Part shown: positions 32,213-32,288 of the stretch, piece after piece | How positions within the stretch are numbered: position 1 is the stretch's first letter | Layout of the letters: every line of letters begins with the position of its first letter | Assembly: GCA_934464615.1 (NCBI GenBank) | Contig: CAKSKA010000015.1 | Location: 1-32,288, forward strand | Direction: 5' to 3' | From: an uncultured Eubacteriales bacterium | GTDB lineage: Bacteria > Bacillota > Clostridia > Oscillospirales > Acutalibacteraceae | Length of the DNA: 32,288 nucleotides | Notes under the pieces: generated by a model | The model's database searches: none | Seen by the model: the letters and a program-made list of their open reading frames with translations, nothing else | Told to the model about the DNA's origin: nothing | Position numbers and translations under genes: made by a program

Positions 32213-32288
32213 GGGAGCATAGCTCAGCTGGGAGAGCATCTGCCTTACAAGCAGAGGGTCATAGGTTCGAGCCCTATTGTTCCCACCA
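32213..32288 (+). tRNA. tRNA-Val (anticodon TAC)
   Basis: Complete class I cloverleaf: acceptor GGGAGCA/TGTTCCC, D-arm AGCTCAGCTGGGAGAGC, anticodon stem TCTGC/GCAGA with loop CTTACAA (anticodon TAC), T-arm with GGTTCGAGCCC, discriminator A and encoded CCA ending at the last base of the window. More tRNAs may follow outside. Confidence 0.96.

Noticed and set aside
1..32288. CRISPR array, prophage, toxin-antitoxin or restriction system
   Set aside because: No regularly spaced repeats, cas genes, phage structural genes or defence pairs were found anywhere in the window.

Overview
The window looks like chromosome of an anaerobic, spore-forming Clostridia-type Bacillota, probably gut-associated. 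The evidence is moderate-to-low GC, A/G-rich Shine-Dalgarno sites, a YunB-type sporulation protein, a Trp T-box, c-di-AMP genes and the rnj-gdpP-rplI-dnaB / tilS-hpt-ftsH-hslO gene order. No 16S or species marker is present, so the taxon is inferred.

Region 1 (1-1838) is accessory. It holds the 3' end of a large serine recombinase (edge of an integrated element), two terminators, one intact tRNA-Leu(CAG) on the minus strand, and about 900 bp without a gene. That stretch contains truncated copies of tRNA-Leu 5' halves with their leaders, hairpins, a 165-bp insertion or duplication, and a tRNA T-arm-like repeat end.

Region 2 (1839-6010) carries a cytidylate-kinase-like protein, yunB (its start codon abuts a 20-bp hairpin), a Dabb protein with hom (minus strand), and an AI-2E/YtvI-type membrane protein. 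Region 3 (6011-10250) has a DUF3343 plus cysteine desulfurase pair and then cdaA-cdaR. cdaR is followed by a 273-bp element with imperfect inverted repeats and TA flanks. Removing it in silico gives cdaR a new in-frame stop beside a terminator hairpin, so it looks like a recent MITE insertion.

Region 4 (10209-14614) carries a small membrane-anchored protein, recD2, comF and a divergent lone mreB-like gene. Region 5 (14633-17786) is a Trp-specifier T-box riboswitch driving a TrpXYZ-type ABC importer, with a possible 29-codon leader ORF overlapping the trpX start codon. Region 6 (17790-20784) is nagB, an APH-fold sugar kinase of NahK type, and nagA: amino-sugar catabolism or salvage.

Region 7 (20847-32099) is a dense housekeeping run on one strand: RNase J, GdpP (degrades the c-di-AMP made by CdaA), L9, DnaB, TilS, Hpt, FtsH, a SAM methyltransferase and Hsp33. 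The window ends with tRNA-Val(TAC).

Most genes are ordinary core functions. The most unusual content is the family of tRNA-like intergenic elements (about 840-1707, possibly 6092-6180, and 9854-10130).
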